Program-made: the position numbers and the translations under genes
Origin: Silurus meridionalis
Taxonomy: Eukaryota > Chordata > Actinopteri > Siluriformes > Siluridae
Direction of reading: 5' to 3'
DNA length: 64,000 bases
Assembly: GCF_014805685.1 (NCBI RefSeq)
Contig: NC_060892.1
Location: forward strand, 15,072,990-15,136,989
Notes under the pieces: generated by a model
What the model was told of the DNA's origin: nothing
Databases searched by the model: none
Seen by the model: only the letters and a program-made list of their open reading frames with translations
In this document: positions 1 to 36,774 of the stretch, piece by piece
How positions within the stretch are numbered: the stretch's first letter is position 1
Layout of the letters: each line of letters starts with the position of its first letter

Positions 1-3000
1 TGGAACTGCGGGTTCAGACAGAGTTCGTACATGATGATGTAGCGTGACAGATGAACAACAGAAAATATGTCAAAATGAATAGTTTTTCTCGTTCTGAAAA
101 CCTGGTGAATTTGATCAGCGACTTGACTTTAATAATCTACAGCTGTTTGGAATATGACATCCTGCTGGTTTTGTCGTCTCTTTTAGAAGACTTTAATTTT
201 AGAACAGGCCAACGGTATCTCGGCAGGCCCATTGATTATCCCGAATCCAGCGTTTTACAAGCGAAATTCCAATCATATGTTCAAATGTTCTCTTTTACAA
301 CGTTCTTGGAGCGCATGGAGTCACGTCCCAGTTGCTGCTTTACAGCCTGTAACCACAACAAATCCATGCCAGCAGCCATATAAATATAGCACCCAAATCC
401 ACAGCCAAGCTGAAGGGTGGAGAATGGATTTGAGACCCTGTTCCCTTAACAAGGGTCAGAGGCATGCATGCAGAAAGAGCTCACCCAGCAGCTGGATAAG
501 AGCACAGCTGGAGCTAGCTCAGCACCTGCCTACTGCGAAACACTGATAAACTTTGCATAATATTTTATCAAATTAATGAACCAGCATCAATAAGAAATCT
601 TACCCTTTTTCTCAGTTGCTTTAAAACATTTCTCGAATCATCCTTAATTTTTTGCAAACCAATGAGTGAATTCTCAAAACAATTTGTACAAACAACACGA
701 CACATTGGATTTCTTGGAAACGCCTGTACTTTTCTCAAAATCCTCAGTTGATCTCTCAGAAGTAAGTATTCGTGTCAATGAACATCTCATTCCCATCAGA
801 ATGAAAAGTTCCTTTGTCATTGTTCACAAACAAGATCATCAAAATCATTAGTCATGTTGTCAGTATGATGCTGCACAGTTTCATTATTTCCTGATATAAA
901 CTACGGTTTGGATTACAATGATGCACAAGGCTGAATTTCTTCTGTATGATTTATATGAATATCAGCAGCACAAATGTATTTATCTGATGGTATATTTGAT
1001 TTATATTGATTGCATGAGACCGGACAGAATTCACTCTTTTACTGTACTGTAATAGTGTTTGTTCATTTCTTGGTTCATCCTTTTTCAGAAATTGTAATTC
1101 TGTGTTTTTCTCTGTCGCCAAATGAAGGTTCAAGAGATTCACCTTTGACCTGTTTTAGAGAACTAGTTGATTATCGCTTGATCTGATGCCGTACACACTG
1201 CTTCATTAGTGACATTCAAGATTCGGTGCAGTTGCAACAGGAGAAAATGTTCTCTATCTCAAAGATCAGGACAGACAACTAGACTTGGCTAACTCCTAAA
1301 AACAAAAATGAGCATCATTCCTCACTTTGACTCATCATATTTAATAACATATTAAAGAGGATTACAGTGTTGAAGTAGTGGAAACATTGGTGCAATCAAA
1401 GGATTCCATTCAATGCACTGCACTGAGTTATGATAGAGACTCTGCTGGTTAATAATCCAGGCGTTTGGTGCAGTGATGTTTAACTCTGGTATTAGCATGA
1501 TCATTGAAGTTTGGAAGCTGATCTGTTTGAGCAGTGTGCACAGGTGATAGGGAGAGAGAGCAGGACAGACTAAAAGCACTAAAGCGCTGCTGCACTAAAA
1601 GTTAGATAAAGATGCAAGGAGTAAATCTCACTGCAGCACTGTCAGCTGGTGGTCGAAAGCTTGAACCAAAGTGAAAATAGACCAACGTGTTAAAAGACAT
1701 TTAGACTCAAATAAATTCACTCCGGATTTAACTGAATATTGTGTTACTTATAAAGATTAATGTGCAATTTGTTAAGAGTGGATTTTGTGACAAACTCAGC
1801 CAAAACAAAAAAAAAAAAACAGCCCAAAGCCAAGCTTTAAAACCCAATAAATGATACAGTCCAAACCCAAAACCAGTAAATGACTTTTAAAGTTCAGACT
1901 GTTTTTGCCAAAAGTAATATTTATAAAGTCACATCATCCCTTTATGATGAAGTAGTTAGACTATTAAAACATGCACTTTCCTAAAATAGATTTACTAAGA
2001 TCTTAAAATGGTCTCATTTATTACATTGCTTATGTTCAAATATACCAGTGAGAATTTATATCCACTGACACACATTATATTTTTAATACCCAGATGAAGA
2101 CTCAGATATGAGAGCAGGGGTCTCCACATGGCTGCTTTTGCATGCTGGGTTGTTCTTAATGAAATCATGGAGAGTGATTTCAGAATGAATGTAAATCAGG
2201 TTGAAAGATCAGCTTAGCTGCCGGTTTACCAGTTGCCAAAACACATGCTGAGCTGGTCACACTGGTAGACCATCTTTGCCATCTGGAAAGCGATTTTCTT
2301 ATTAGTTGACAAAATTGCTCAATTATTTAAAAATATTTGATTGTTTTTATGTTATTTGTCCCAATTTCAGAAAATGTTTCCTTTTAATTATCACTTGGCA
2401 GATGGTAAATATGGTCTACCAGGTTGCCCTGTGGCTTGGCAGCAGGTAGTAGCAAGATTTTTTCACAATCTTGTCACTTTGGATATCAAAGTGTTTTAAC
2501 AGCTCTGGGTTCGGCATCTAAGAAAATATTGTCATTTTTCAATATGGCGGAACCAATGCATGCTGAGTCGGTGGAAATTCCAGTGCTAATGGTATGACAC
2601 AACAAGTGTGCAAAACAGAGCACGCAAAAGACGGATGAATGATGTGTTTGAACATGTTTTGTATTTATTGTGTTTAAAAGATGATTTCACTTCTGGTTTT
2701 TCACTTTTTTTTTTTTTTTTTTTTTACAGAAATTCATGTTTACAAATTATTATACAATGTTGGTGCTACTCATCATGGTGAAGCCAGTGGATTGGTAGTT
2801 GATGTTATGTGAAACTGCACTTTTAAAGAAAAATAGAATTTTAATTTACCCTGCTGATAAATAATATTTACCCTGCTGGTGTCCATTATGCTGTGTGTTT
2901 GTGTACATCATTAAATTATCATCATTGAATCAAAGAAAACACTGTTAATTTAATAGCAATCTGAATGCTTGATGATCCCTATGGCCAATAAATACCAAGT

Positions 3001-3572
3001 GGTCAAAGGTGTTTTTTTTTTTTCTTCTAAATGGTAACAACTTATATATAAAATATAAAATGCCACCCATAATAGGCAACAATTAACCAGTACAGACCCT
3101 CGAGGACCAATAAAATACATACAATGCCCAATTTGATCATTAAGACCAATAGAAATTCAATTTCTAAGGAGTTCTATGAGATAAAGATACAGTTCAGTGT
3201 CAACTGTTAAACAAAAGTCCAAAGGCTCCACCTTTGTGTCATAATTCTTTTCACTGGCTCAGAGATTTAGTTAAAAATTAGAAATAATGAATGACAACTG
3301 GTTAATATGAAATTTTGTTTAAAAAAAAAAAAGGTAAAAACACAACTGCACTTAAATATGTTCTTTAGGATTATTTATAGTGAAGACTTCAAGATGTTCT
3401 GCAGTACTGAAAAATCAGTGGATCAAAACAGACAGCGCTATGTTTGTTTATTATAAGCCCTGGAGAGAAGCTCCATGACAAACACAAGATCAAATAACTT
3501 TTTTATCATGGAGCTTTTATCAGTGTGAGAACATTTCTACAATCTATTTATTAGTGACAGCATCAGCATCAA
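1..3572. other. Gene-free flank
   Basis: I find no exon with conserved protein sequence on either strand. The open frames here are short, start at arbitrary ATGs and show no family motif. The stretch is AT-rich with poly-T/poly-A runs (about 2707-2726 and 3011-3023) and a fold-back remnant near 2262-2422. It lies downstream of the 3' end of swap70. Confidence 0.6.
2262..2422. repeat. Fold-back MITE remnant
   Basis: A roughly 24-bp sequence at 2262-2286 (containing TGGTAGACCATCTTTGCCA) recurs inverted and diverged at 2399-2422, with about 110 bp between the arms. This resembles the old fold-back repeats rich in CTGGT/ACCAG that are common in fish genomes. The family assignment is from memory only. 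Confidence 0.4.
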
Positions 3573-3846
3573 AGAACCCAGTGAGACTGTCCATCTGTAT
3601 TATGTTATCTTATATCTTATCATGCCTTGTGCTTGAGATGTTTCGAGAAAAATCCTGCAAGAACCTGAGATTTATTAGTATGAGAGTGACATCTAGTGGG
3701 CAACACTGTGCAGTTAGAAGTTTTGAGCTGCTTTTATAGTATTTGAGAACTCACAATAATAATGCACGTTACAGTGTGTGGATTTCAATATATATATAAT
3801 AAGATAAAAGATAACATAATACAGATGGACAGTCTCACTGGGTTCT
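3573..3846. repeat. 48-bp inverted repeat with 178-bp spacer
   Basis: The 48 bases at 3573-3620 (starting AGAACCCAGTGAGACTGTCC) return in reverse complement at 3799-3846 with one mismatch. The spacer has no gene. The near identity of the arms suggests a young fold-back element or a recent inverted duplication. I see no clear target-site duplication. Confidence 0.75.
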
Positions 3847-3944
3847 ATATCATATTGCAATATAATTTATTTAATTGCTGCAATTAATTCCATCTGTAAG
3901 CTCATACTGTTTGTACATTCAGAGATAACTTGGTTAACTGTTCA

Positions 3945-4205
3945 TTCACTCATCATCTTTAACAACTTTCTCCTGATCAGGGTTACAGTTTTTCCTAAGA
4001 ACATTGGGTTCGAGGTGGGAATAAATTAAATAGGACCATGGTTCATCAAAGACTCCATGCACATTCACTTTCATGAATTTATTCACAACTAGGGGCAATT
4101 TAGAGTCATTGGGTCACCTACCATTATGGTTTTGGGAACTGGGAGAAAAACCTCCAGCCAGAATGTAAATGGAATGCCAGATCAAACCGAGGACCCTGGA
4201 GCTGT
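3945..4205 (+). repeat. Degenerate interspersed repeat (SINE/MITE-like)
   Basis: The text runs from a CATTCACTCATCATCTTTAA-like head, through a GGGCAATTTAGAGTCATTGG motif, to a CGAGGACCCTGGAGCTGT-like end. That order matches a very common fish interspersed repeat that I know by its consensus. It is heavily mutated. It ends about 100 bp from the swap70 stop codon, so it may lie in the 3' UTR. Confidence 0.45.
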
Positions 4206-4308
4206 ATAATGTATTTATAGAAATATAAAATAACAACCATCCCAGTAACATAAAAATCTTAACAAAAACTTTGCATTTACAGTAAAAATTGCAAACGCTT
4301 CAAAAAGA

Positions 4309-18153
<13,845 letters not shown>

Positions 18154-18345
18154 TTTATACCAGTTAACTCGTAACAACGCACACACTCCAGTCACACTCC
18201 GGCTATGATGCCAAATACCCGAACTCTATCAACTGAAGTGTGTGTGAGAGAAGGACGCCACCTATCCAGCGCGCTGAGACGCATTCGCGCGTGCCGTCAC
18301 GTGACTGATTTCCGTGGACAGAGATGAAATGATGTGAGATCACTG
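18154..18345 (-). promoter_or_regulatory. swap70 promoter/leader with CpG cluster and E-box
   Basis: Upstream of the swap70 start the DNA becomes locally CpG-rich (about 18255-18310) and contains the 10-bp palindrome GTCACGTGAC at 18296-18305. That is an extended CACGTG E-box of the USF/MITF/TFEB type. The start site of transcription is not visible, and function is inferred from position and motif only. Confidence 0.5.
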
Positions 18346-20404
18346 AGCGCTAAAGATAATCCCTGAATCATAATGGAAACATGATTTGGTTCTTAACTGA
18401 AGAATATCTATATCATACATTATATCTAAATGCATACATCATATCTAAATGTTCATACATAATATCTATATCTACATCATATCTAAACTCTTCCATTTTG
18501 TGACCAACTTTAAATGGCAGATGGCTTTAAGAAAGATTGACTCACAATGCAGAAGTAAATAAACATGCATGTTTTCTGCTGTCTTCTTCTTATCTTTTTA
18601 TCCTGGAAATGCTGGGTATGAGGTATAAAAACACACTTACACACTTATAAACATTAACTTTTTTAAATCCATATACTGTAATAGCCTGTATGGGGAAGAT
18701 TAAAGGAAACCAAAAAACCCTAAAGAAACCCTAAAAGCTGATTATGTAAAATTTTGAATAGTGACCTGATCTGATGCTCAATCTGAGGCCATGGAGTTGA
18801 AAATATAATCTGATTTAATTTAACATTGCTTTGTACTTTATTACTGTATGCCTTATGTTCACATGGGGATAGATTTGTCCCTTTTCTCTTTTAATTTATA
18901 TTTTGTGTTTTTTTCTGTTTTATACCAAATTCCTATTTAATCCCATTCATCTTTTTTTTAAGAAACTGAGAGTTTTTCTATCTTTTTTTTTTTGAATGAT
19001 CGTTTATATTTCATTGTTATTGCTGATCATATTTTGTGCTTCTTAATTCTTTGCAATTTTATTGTGTATTTCCATGTACTTTTTTTATTCATCTAATTTG
19101 TATTGTTCTTAAACTGTTTAAAATGTTGCTTGTACAGTACAATGAATAGTCTGTGTGATGTTATTGGTAAAAGAGTCACATCAACTCTCTGCACGAATTC
19201 CTGCTTGGAAATTGGATCGAAAAGCTTTTCTTCTCACACAGTATTCTTCTTCTCTCATTATTCTTCTATTCCAATCCTACATACATTCACTGTCCACTTT
19301 GTGTTGATGGCATGTTGCAAGACAAAGTAAAAAAATTGATAACTTTATTTATCAATATATTTATCATTTATCAATAATTTATCAATAATATTCAAATATC
19401 CAATCAGCCATTCATGTGGCAGGAGTGCAATGCAAGGAATCTGTGTGGGAAAATGGCAGGAGAGCAGCAGTTTCTCATACCAACCCTGCTGCTATAAACA
19501 CTCATGCCACAAATAAAGTCAAGGCGATTACATTTTCCACTATTTGAATGTTTGATGTGCAAGCAACTGAAGCTTTGGACCTGTATCTGCTTGATTTTAT
19601 ACATAAAACTTCTACCATTTCATTGGCCAATTAATTAACTGCAAGAATGATTGTAAATTTGAATTGTAACTGTATTGCATACTTGTGTTAGAAAGGTGAC
19701 ACTCATTGAACAGACAGGTAGTGAAGTGTGCAAGCTAACTTTTATTGTATAAAAGTACAGTAAAAAACTAAAAGCATGCTATAACTGGAAATCAAAATAT
19801 GTGGCAGATAAAATTTCCTATGACCTTCACAGAAGTGTCTATCAACAGGCACTGCAATAAAAAATATATATATTTACCCTGAAATGTTCAGCATCAGCCT
19901 GTGCAACAACTTTCGAGTGCTTCTCAAATACAATGTCACAATATGATTGTAATTTATCACTTTGAATAAAAAACAACACATGAAACAGACTATGACTTCA
20001 CACAGTAGCACTTTTAAGTGCAGCTACGCAGTAGCTGCGTTTTAGGTGAAGTTTAAAAAAAGTATAAAACTTTGATTAATAAATTAACACTGCTTTGTAA
20101 CAAAAAAACAAAACAAATGAAACACAATGTTGAATGTGTAAATGAATTCGGCACATTTTTTATCGCAGTTACAATTTATTTACAATTTTACAATTTTACA
20201 TAACAGCACTGAATATGAGCCACAAAGAAAAGCAATTCACGTTAAACAGCCAAACCTATATTTTAACCACATCTCTTGTATAATATAATGAATGTATAAT
20301 AAATACAGCCAAAAGTGTGTCACCTGACCATAACCACCATTTATAGTTCTTCAAGCTATTGCCACAGATTTAGAAGCCCACAATAGCAGTACAATTTCCA
20401 TAAG
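18346..20404. other. Intergenic swap70-wee1
   Basis: AT-rich sequence without conserved coding exons. A stretch near 19400-19560 resembles a diverged fish interspersed repeat (CATTCATGTGGCAGGAGTGC). The 3' UTR of the wee1-type gene probably extends into the upper part. Confidence 0.5.
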
Positions 20405-20690
20405 AACTAAGAGGCACAAACCTGTTCCAGTGTTACACTGCCCCTGTGTTTAAAGTGAGAGCTCCATGAAGATATGGTGGGTTTTGATTGGAGTGAAAGA
20501 ACACAAAAGGAGCTCTGGCCTCAACCCCACTTAATACCTTTTGGGATATACTGGAACTGGAGACTCCTAACACAACATCAGTGCCTAATCTCACGAACAC
20601 TCTTGTAGCTGACTGAACACAAATCTCAAAAGCCGCACCCCAAAATCTAGTGAAAATAAGTGTCTTATTATAACAGCAAAGGGGAATAAA
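20405..20690 (+). mobile_element. Tc1-like transposon-derived repeat (degenerate)
   Basis: Contains AACCTGTTCCAGTGTTACAC, GAGAGCTCCATGAAGATATG and CTCAACCCCACTTAATACC. These are decayed versions of the Tc1-like transposase text (QHDNAPVHK, SMKTW, DLNP). Frames are broken. The same family appears four more times in the window. Confidence 0.6.
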
Positions 20691-20834
20691 CACGTGATGA
20701 GAAGTCCAACAAGGAAAATGAAAAGGAATTTATATATTTATATTTACATATCATATCAATCTGCATATAATACATTCAAGTTTTTCCAACAAAAAATTGG
20801 TCAATAATCTACAGCAATATGTTGCATTCCCATA

Positions 20835-23800
20835 TCAGAATATTGTTAAACTAAGTGAGCGGTTAATTTTTTTCCCAAACAGACTGGACGATCGGCTATA
20901 CTTGGTTCCTTGGGAACGTGTCACAGAAAAGCTCGGTTCTGCAGCTGCTGTGGACGACTGGATTTCACTCAGCTCTCTGGACAAAAACAAAAACAAAGTG
21001 AGTTCAGTGAAGATGTTAGCTAACTGAAACAGCATTTATCAAATTGAAGCCTGGCTGATTTTACACCACTAAAACTGCAGAACTTACTTCATGAGCAGTG
21101 CGTTTCTGAACTTCTGTGCATGAAGCTGCTCCTGCAGACTTCCAGCACTCAAACTGCACACAGGCTGGAGGATGGTGTGTTTAATGAGGGCTGAGGATGA
21201 AGGTCTGCACACAGGGTCCGGATGAATCATGAGCTGTAAGTAAAATGTACAAATATTTTAAAGAATATCATCTTGGATGATAAAGTTGTTACTATGTTAC
21301 CACCCCGACACTGATTAGGGTTTATTCTTCTCATTTCTAACATTTTATCAACCATAAATTAATGTAATGCTTTTCATCAATTAATAGTACATTAAATGTC
21401 TGTGAGAGTTATTTTCAAGCAGCTAGAAACGTCCTTCAAAAGGTTTGTGAAGTTGACAAATCAGAAACTGCATTATGCATACGTCATGCCACTTTTCCCC
21501 CATTCCCCCACAGGCACATTCCCCCAAGTAACTAAAAGACTTGTCTCCCAAATGCCAAGACTGAAACTACCTACATAATTATTACATTTTCATCTCCCTA
21601 CCAGTGATTTTTCTTGTTATATAATATAATTAACATATATTATTAACATTATAAATCCTAAACTGCTTACAGGAAACTACAGTCTCATGCTTATAACAAT
21701 ATCTGCTCAACACCGCTAAATCCAAGAAATCTCACATGCATTATACACTCATCTAAATGAAACAAACCTTGAGCAGTTGTTGAAATGCTATTGACAGCAC
21801 GAAAGCTACAGTTGGGAGTTCCCCTCTGCGTACGGCATGCCACTTTTCCCCATTCTTTGGGAGCTCTTTTGCTCTACAGGCAGTAGTCACTGTGAGTGCC
21901 AGGGCAAAAATATCCGCTTTCTGTAGATTCCTGTAATCCTGAAAGACCGGCACGGTTAGTTCATCCAGTGTATAAATAAAGAATAATTACAGTAGATTAG
22001 CTAAGAGGAGTGATTTACTTCTTGCAGGATCTCATTGGCTAAAAATCTTCTGTCTCCTTCTGCCACTCTTGGGCTACTCACATGAGTCACATGACCAAGG
22101 TTTCCTAAAGAAGGAAACAAAAAACCATTGTAATTTTTATTATACTCAGCTACTTTTCTGTAATGCAGAAGTACAAGAAAGTGTGCTACAAACCTATTTT
22201 GTACACGACGTCTGCATCTGATTCATGGACATCTGTGTTCTGAGCAGCTGCTCTCCTTGATATAAATATATTACCTGCAAACAAAAAGGATATGATGCTT
22301 TAGAATAAACTACACAAAATAAACCAGGCCTACATTACGTGAATTTGGCTTACTTGGTTTGATGTTCATATGAGTGAGAGAAGCTGAGTGGATGTACTTC
22401 AAACCCCGTGAAACGTGCAGAAGCAAATTCTTCAGTTGAGCTTCAGAAAAGAACTTCAGTGTTCTCCGGTTCTCTGTGATGAGTTGCTCGAGTGTTCCTC
22501 CGTTGCAGTACTCATTCTGAAGAAGCACATATTCATCCTCCGTCCATGCAGAGTAATACCTCACCACATGGGGGTGCTGTCCCAGTACAGCATGGGCATA
22601 CACCTCGTGTAGAGCCTTCTGCCTTTAACAGGAAACACATTTTAAAGGTCAGTACGAGCAGCACATATTATAACACAATAACATGTACTAATATAATTCA
22701 AAGTTAAAAACTGTTTCTTGCAGTTTCACACACACTTATGACGCTATAGACTTGTTGAATTCAGTTATAGTCCTTTTATCAGTGGATCACAAAGCAGGTT
22801 AACAGAGACAAATACATTCTAAATATACATGTTAATACATTTATCCATATTTATTTATTCCTAATGAGCAAGTCAGAGGCAGTGGTGGATGTGTGCAAAG
22901 AAACATTAGAAATGGCGAGATACTGCATGTAAATTTCAGACATGAATTGTGACTATTGTCACACACGTGTTGTGCAACAATTTGTACTTATCTATTGAAA
23001 TATTATAAGAGATGAAAAGAAAGATACATTAAACTAATGAGTGAATCTAGTATTTTATATTATCCTATTATAAGATTATATTAAATCAAATATATGGTTA
23101 TTAAACCAAGTCTAACACTGGTAGAATATTCTTTTCCTTTTTTTTCTTTAAAAGACACAGTGAACAGCCTGAAATGGAGTAAACCCTCCAAAACATGGCA
23201 TAACAACCTTATATTGATTTATAACAAACTTTTTTTACTAGGGTTTACTAGGATGACTTAAATTTTCTGCAGACCAGGTAAACAGAATGCTGAAATTACT
23301 TACTCATCCACAGAACCTTCTAAAGGGCTTTTGGAGCACTTGATGGCATAGATACACCCATCAAGTCTTTTCACACATTTGAAAACGGCTCCAAACTGTC
23401 CGGAGCTGATTTTCTCCAATTCGTAGAATTCAGATTTGTAGCGAGATGTTGAACTCGCTTCAACATTCTTTCTCTGAAAATGTGGGGGGAAAAAAGGCTT
23501 TGTCATGTCTTAAATAACAGGTAGGCAGAACAAATTATGATTAAGGAGTGATTTCTCATCTCCAATATTATGTAGTGTATGTGTAGGGCCTTTACCTTTA
23601 ATGGGGGAATAAAGTCCTCCTCAAATTGCTCCCATGCACTGTTATAAAAAATAAATAAAAACATGACATATCCATAAATAAACAGTACAAATAAAAAAGG
23701 ACATGAATTATTTAAAATTATTACCATTATTTTTGGTTTGATGAATGACACAAGGAGTTGTTTAAAGGCACTCAGAGATTAGTGTACAGTATTTTAGCAA

Positions 23801-24951
23801 TAAAGTTTAAGCAGAGCAACAACTTTCAAAGCCCTTTTTTTAATAAGTTAAGGTTAAGGGCTAATGGTTAAACAGATAATAAAATAATTAATATAATAGA
23901 CATACAGCTTTCTTTTTTTCTCCATCCTGAAACCATGTGCCTTTGCACTGTATGTGTGCTTTAGTTTTACTATCTGTACTATCATGTGTAATATTTACTA
24001 TAATCTCCTACTAACGGGTGTCTATAAACATTATAAGTGTAGTCAGGATATCCGGTATTTTGGTCTAAAAACTAGTGAAAATTAATAAATAATGTCAACT
24101 GAAATCTAAAATAATGACAAAGACGGGGTGGAAAGTCCAGCATTTCTAGAAAAAACTTTATCAATTCTTGTCACTGAAATGATACTATGATTATGCTCAT
24201 TATTGTATAGTAACACTTTAAGTGAAACCAGATAAAAGATAACCACAAAAGTTAAACAGTAACTTTAAATAATGTGCCTCACATTTGAATAGTGCAAAAA
24301 CTTCCTGTTTTACATTCTGTGAAACATTTTGTGTGTATTTGCCTAGTTTCTTGTAAATCCAAGTGACCTTAATTTACACTTACTCTTTCTGATGGTTGCG
24401 GTTCCTCTTCGCACTCACAGTCTGGACGAGAAGTGAGTCTGGAGTGAATGGGTTTACATTAATCCCCCATCTCTTTATTTCTGATTTTGGAGTGACGTAT
24501 GAATGCAAACTTTCTCTCTTCCTCAAAGAATGGCCTTTTTTCCACTGAAACACAGAGAGATAATGTTTAGGGTTTAAAAATACACTTAGATTAATGCCAC
24601 CAAAAAACTGAATATATACAGAGAACACTGAATAGCATGTAGGCAGGTGATTACATTGTTAGATTTTCTGAAGTGTCTGGAGGTGAGACGCGATGGAGAC
24701 GTGTCTCTGCATGAAATGGAAGATGGAGTCTCAGTGTCACTCAAGTTGGCTGTGAGCAGTGCAGGGGATTCAATGGAATCTTCATTTATAGTCATTTCAT
24801 GTTCTGTACATTCTGGAGTGTTTCGGAGAAACCCTTCACATACTGCATTGGATGGCAAAAATCTCAGCTCTTCTTCAATTCCTCTGCAGCTGCTGTCCTC
24901 AACAACAGCACTGAAATTCAACCTCTGGCGAACTGGTCTTATTTTGGGCAT
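20835..24951 (-). CDS. wee1: Wee1-type kinase homologue, predicted catalytically dead
   Basis: Active Wee1 phosphorylates CDK1 on Tyr15 in the nucleus and blocks mitotic entry. Coding exons, 5' to 3' on the minus strand: 24655-24951, 24384-24544, 23596-23638, 23304-23473, 22354-22622, 22194-22274, 22019-22104, 21768-21938, 21088-21233, 20835-20976. They total 1566 nt, or 521 aa, with no stop or frameshift. The N-terminus has [10 protein letters not shown], then [11 protein letters not shown] (a Wee family signature). The kinase domain spans about 180-435 and the C-terminus reads [13 protein letters not shown], close to WEE1. Lys212 (AIK) and Glu230 remain, but the glycine loop reads ISSGQFG, the catalytic loop HMNIKPSN (Asn310 for Asp) and the metal-binding motif NLG (Asn342 for Asp). 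Position between swap70 and znf143 matches human WEE1. At 521 aa it is shorter than human WEE1 (646). The first exon begins exactly at the ATG after an acceptor-like CAG, so a leader exon upstream is likely and an upstream coding exon cannot be excluded. Confidence 0.88.
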
Positions 24952-26002
24952 CTGTAATAAACAAAAATAAAAAGATCTCATTTGTAAGAAAGTAAATCCA
25001 CCCTTCTAAGGAAATAAAGCATTGCAGTGTTGTCAAGATTAAATATGTGTTCAGGAATCAGCACACTACCTTTCCTTACAATGTGTTTCCCTAAAATGTG
25101 TCAACAAACCCACCACCACACTGGATAATTACTCCCCCTGCAAGGACAGTGAGGTTGAAATGTGGGGAGTTTTTAATAGGTTACAGATAGTGGGAGGGGC
25201 AGTCATGTGACCACACCTCCACATCAGAGAACAATTAACTCTACAAAGACATGTGCATGATAATGTCCCATATAAATAACTGTAATTTAATTCAATAAAC
25301 AAATTATTATAAATTGCCTATATTTATTTCAAACATACATTACATTTATATAATGTAAATACAAAATAAAGAATAATAAAATAAAGAAAATAAAAAAATA
25401 TATATATCCAAATATTCTCATACAAAAATATACAAAATGCTTTCTAAATACTAAATTTTAAGTAAGATATTTAAGGTATAGTTCCAATAGTGTCAGACTT
25501 GATCTAAATGATTTATATGCAGTATTTACAGTTATTTGTGAATGTACCTAGAATTTGTAATTTTATTTTAATTTCTTTACGCATTACCTTTACCCTGATT
25601 TATGCATCAGTTCATTAAGTATAATTTTTTTTCTTAACTACAAATAAAAAGTGAAAAAAAGCATAATAATGTAGTTACTGCATCATATAAAATCTATTTA
25701 GAGAATTGTTTGTGCAACTAAAAATGTTTATTAAAAAACTGGAGTTAACATCAAAGATGAAGCCACATTTAAAAAAAAAACTTTTTTTGTGGTCATCGAG
25801 GTGATCATGCCTGGACATGATTTCTCTTGATCATCTTGACATCACTTGCTTTCTCTGTTCATATTTATTTATTTAGAAGTCAATCATTGTTTCATCCAAC
25901 AAGCATGATTCCTGAATAGGATTAAAAATGGATCTCAGTATTTGGTATTCTTCAGGGAGCTCTAAACAACCAAAGCAACAAATTCATGTGTTTATAAAGT
26001 TG
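24952..26002. other. Intergenic wee1-znf143
   Basis: AT-rich with no exon that I can support. The block near 25130-25260 (containing GTGGGAGGGGCAGTCATGTG) is the most GC-rich part and could hold the wee1 promoter or leader. That is a guess from position. Confidence 0.4.
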
Positions 26003-26008
26003 TTTATT
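26003..26008 (-). terminator. znf143 poly(A) signal
   Basis: TTTATT on the plus strand is AATAAA on the minus strand, about 125 nt past the znf143 stop codon. This fits a short 3' UTR. Confidence 0.5.
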
Positions 26009-26132
26009 TTAAAGCACACAAACTTTCTGATACACACATTATCAAAAATATTAATGTAAACAGGAAGATTCGAGGGAATAGTCCAACATTTACCATTTGA
26101 TCAAACCAAACACACAAAATGCTGTATTTTAC

Positions 26133-35831
<9,699 letters not shown>

Positions 35832-36029
35832 GACTACACTGTGAGCAATTAGTCACACAGCAGCAATGCTTATTAAGCAGTCAATCATATACTAGAAGAG
35901 AGAAAAGAAAGAAAGAGAGATGTTTATACCTGAAGTGTACATATAATGTACACTTTATAATGTTTATACAGAAATATTACATTAGTCAGTTTCTCCATAC
36001 TGAGCTGCATCAAAGATACACAGACAGAC

Positions 36030-36030
<1 letters not shown>

Positions 36031-36094
<64 letters not shown>
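36031..36094. repeat. TAGA/GATA microsatellite
   Basis: About sixteen uninterrupted TAGA units, between znf143 and its presumed promoter. Confidence 0.95.
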
Positions 36095-36774
36095 GAATCT
36101 GACATTTGCCTAGCAGAGATAAACAGGCAAACATACAGATAGATTAGAGATAGACAGATAAGAATGGTTGCAATAAAAGCTTCATAAACTAGCTCAAACT
36201 AGCACATTTTGTCCTAAACCACAACAATTCTCTACTGAACATCATCTCTGTGGAAATCTGAGATCATTACTGTTACTGATATACACATTTAAGTGCCCAA
36301 AGCCGGAGTTTAGCTCAAAATCACTGAGCTGAACTGCAACTCATTACAACAACATGGAAACACACTTCCTGCTAACCTGTATCAGTATGTAGGAGATCCC
36401 TCTGCAGCAGAGCGCATGTGTTATTATTCTAAGCCAAATCCAAGCTTTCTGTCTGTTTCGAATTAACCTGCACCTCCAGCGCTGGAAAAACTGTACTTCT
36501 TCTTTTTGACGCTAAATCACGCTTTATTAACCGGTTCAGGAGTCACATAGCGCCCCCATCAGGCAGGGAGGATGAGCAAGCCTAGCGGCCAGAATGAGTA
36601 AATTAAAGAGAAAAAAGAAATGGAATCATATTAATGGAGAGTAAGACACCTTCCCATGACACCCATAAGTGTGCTCCTTTCTGTTGCCTCCAAACTGAAA
36701 CCGCTCAGTTGTATAAATGTCTTTGTGTTTTGTAGCATTAAGATTTTCTTTCAAAGGAAATAAGAGGTCCAAAG

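Noticed and set aside
20433..20693. Minus-strand 86-aa frame near the wee1 3' end
   Set aside because: It is antisense to a Tc1-derived repeat and shows no wee1 or other family motif.
24647..24970. Plus-strand 107-aa frame
   Set aside because: It is the complement of wee1 exon 1. The minus strand carries the [10 protein letters not shown] motif and proper splice sites.
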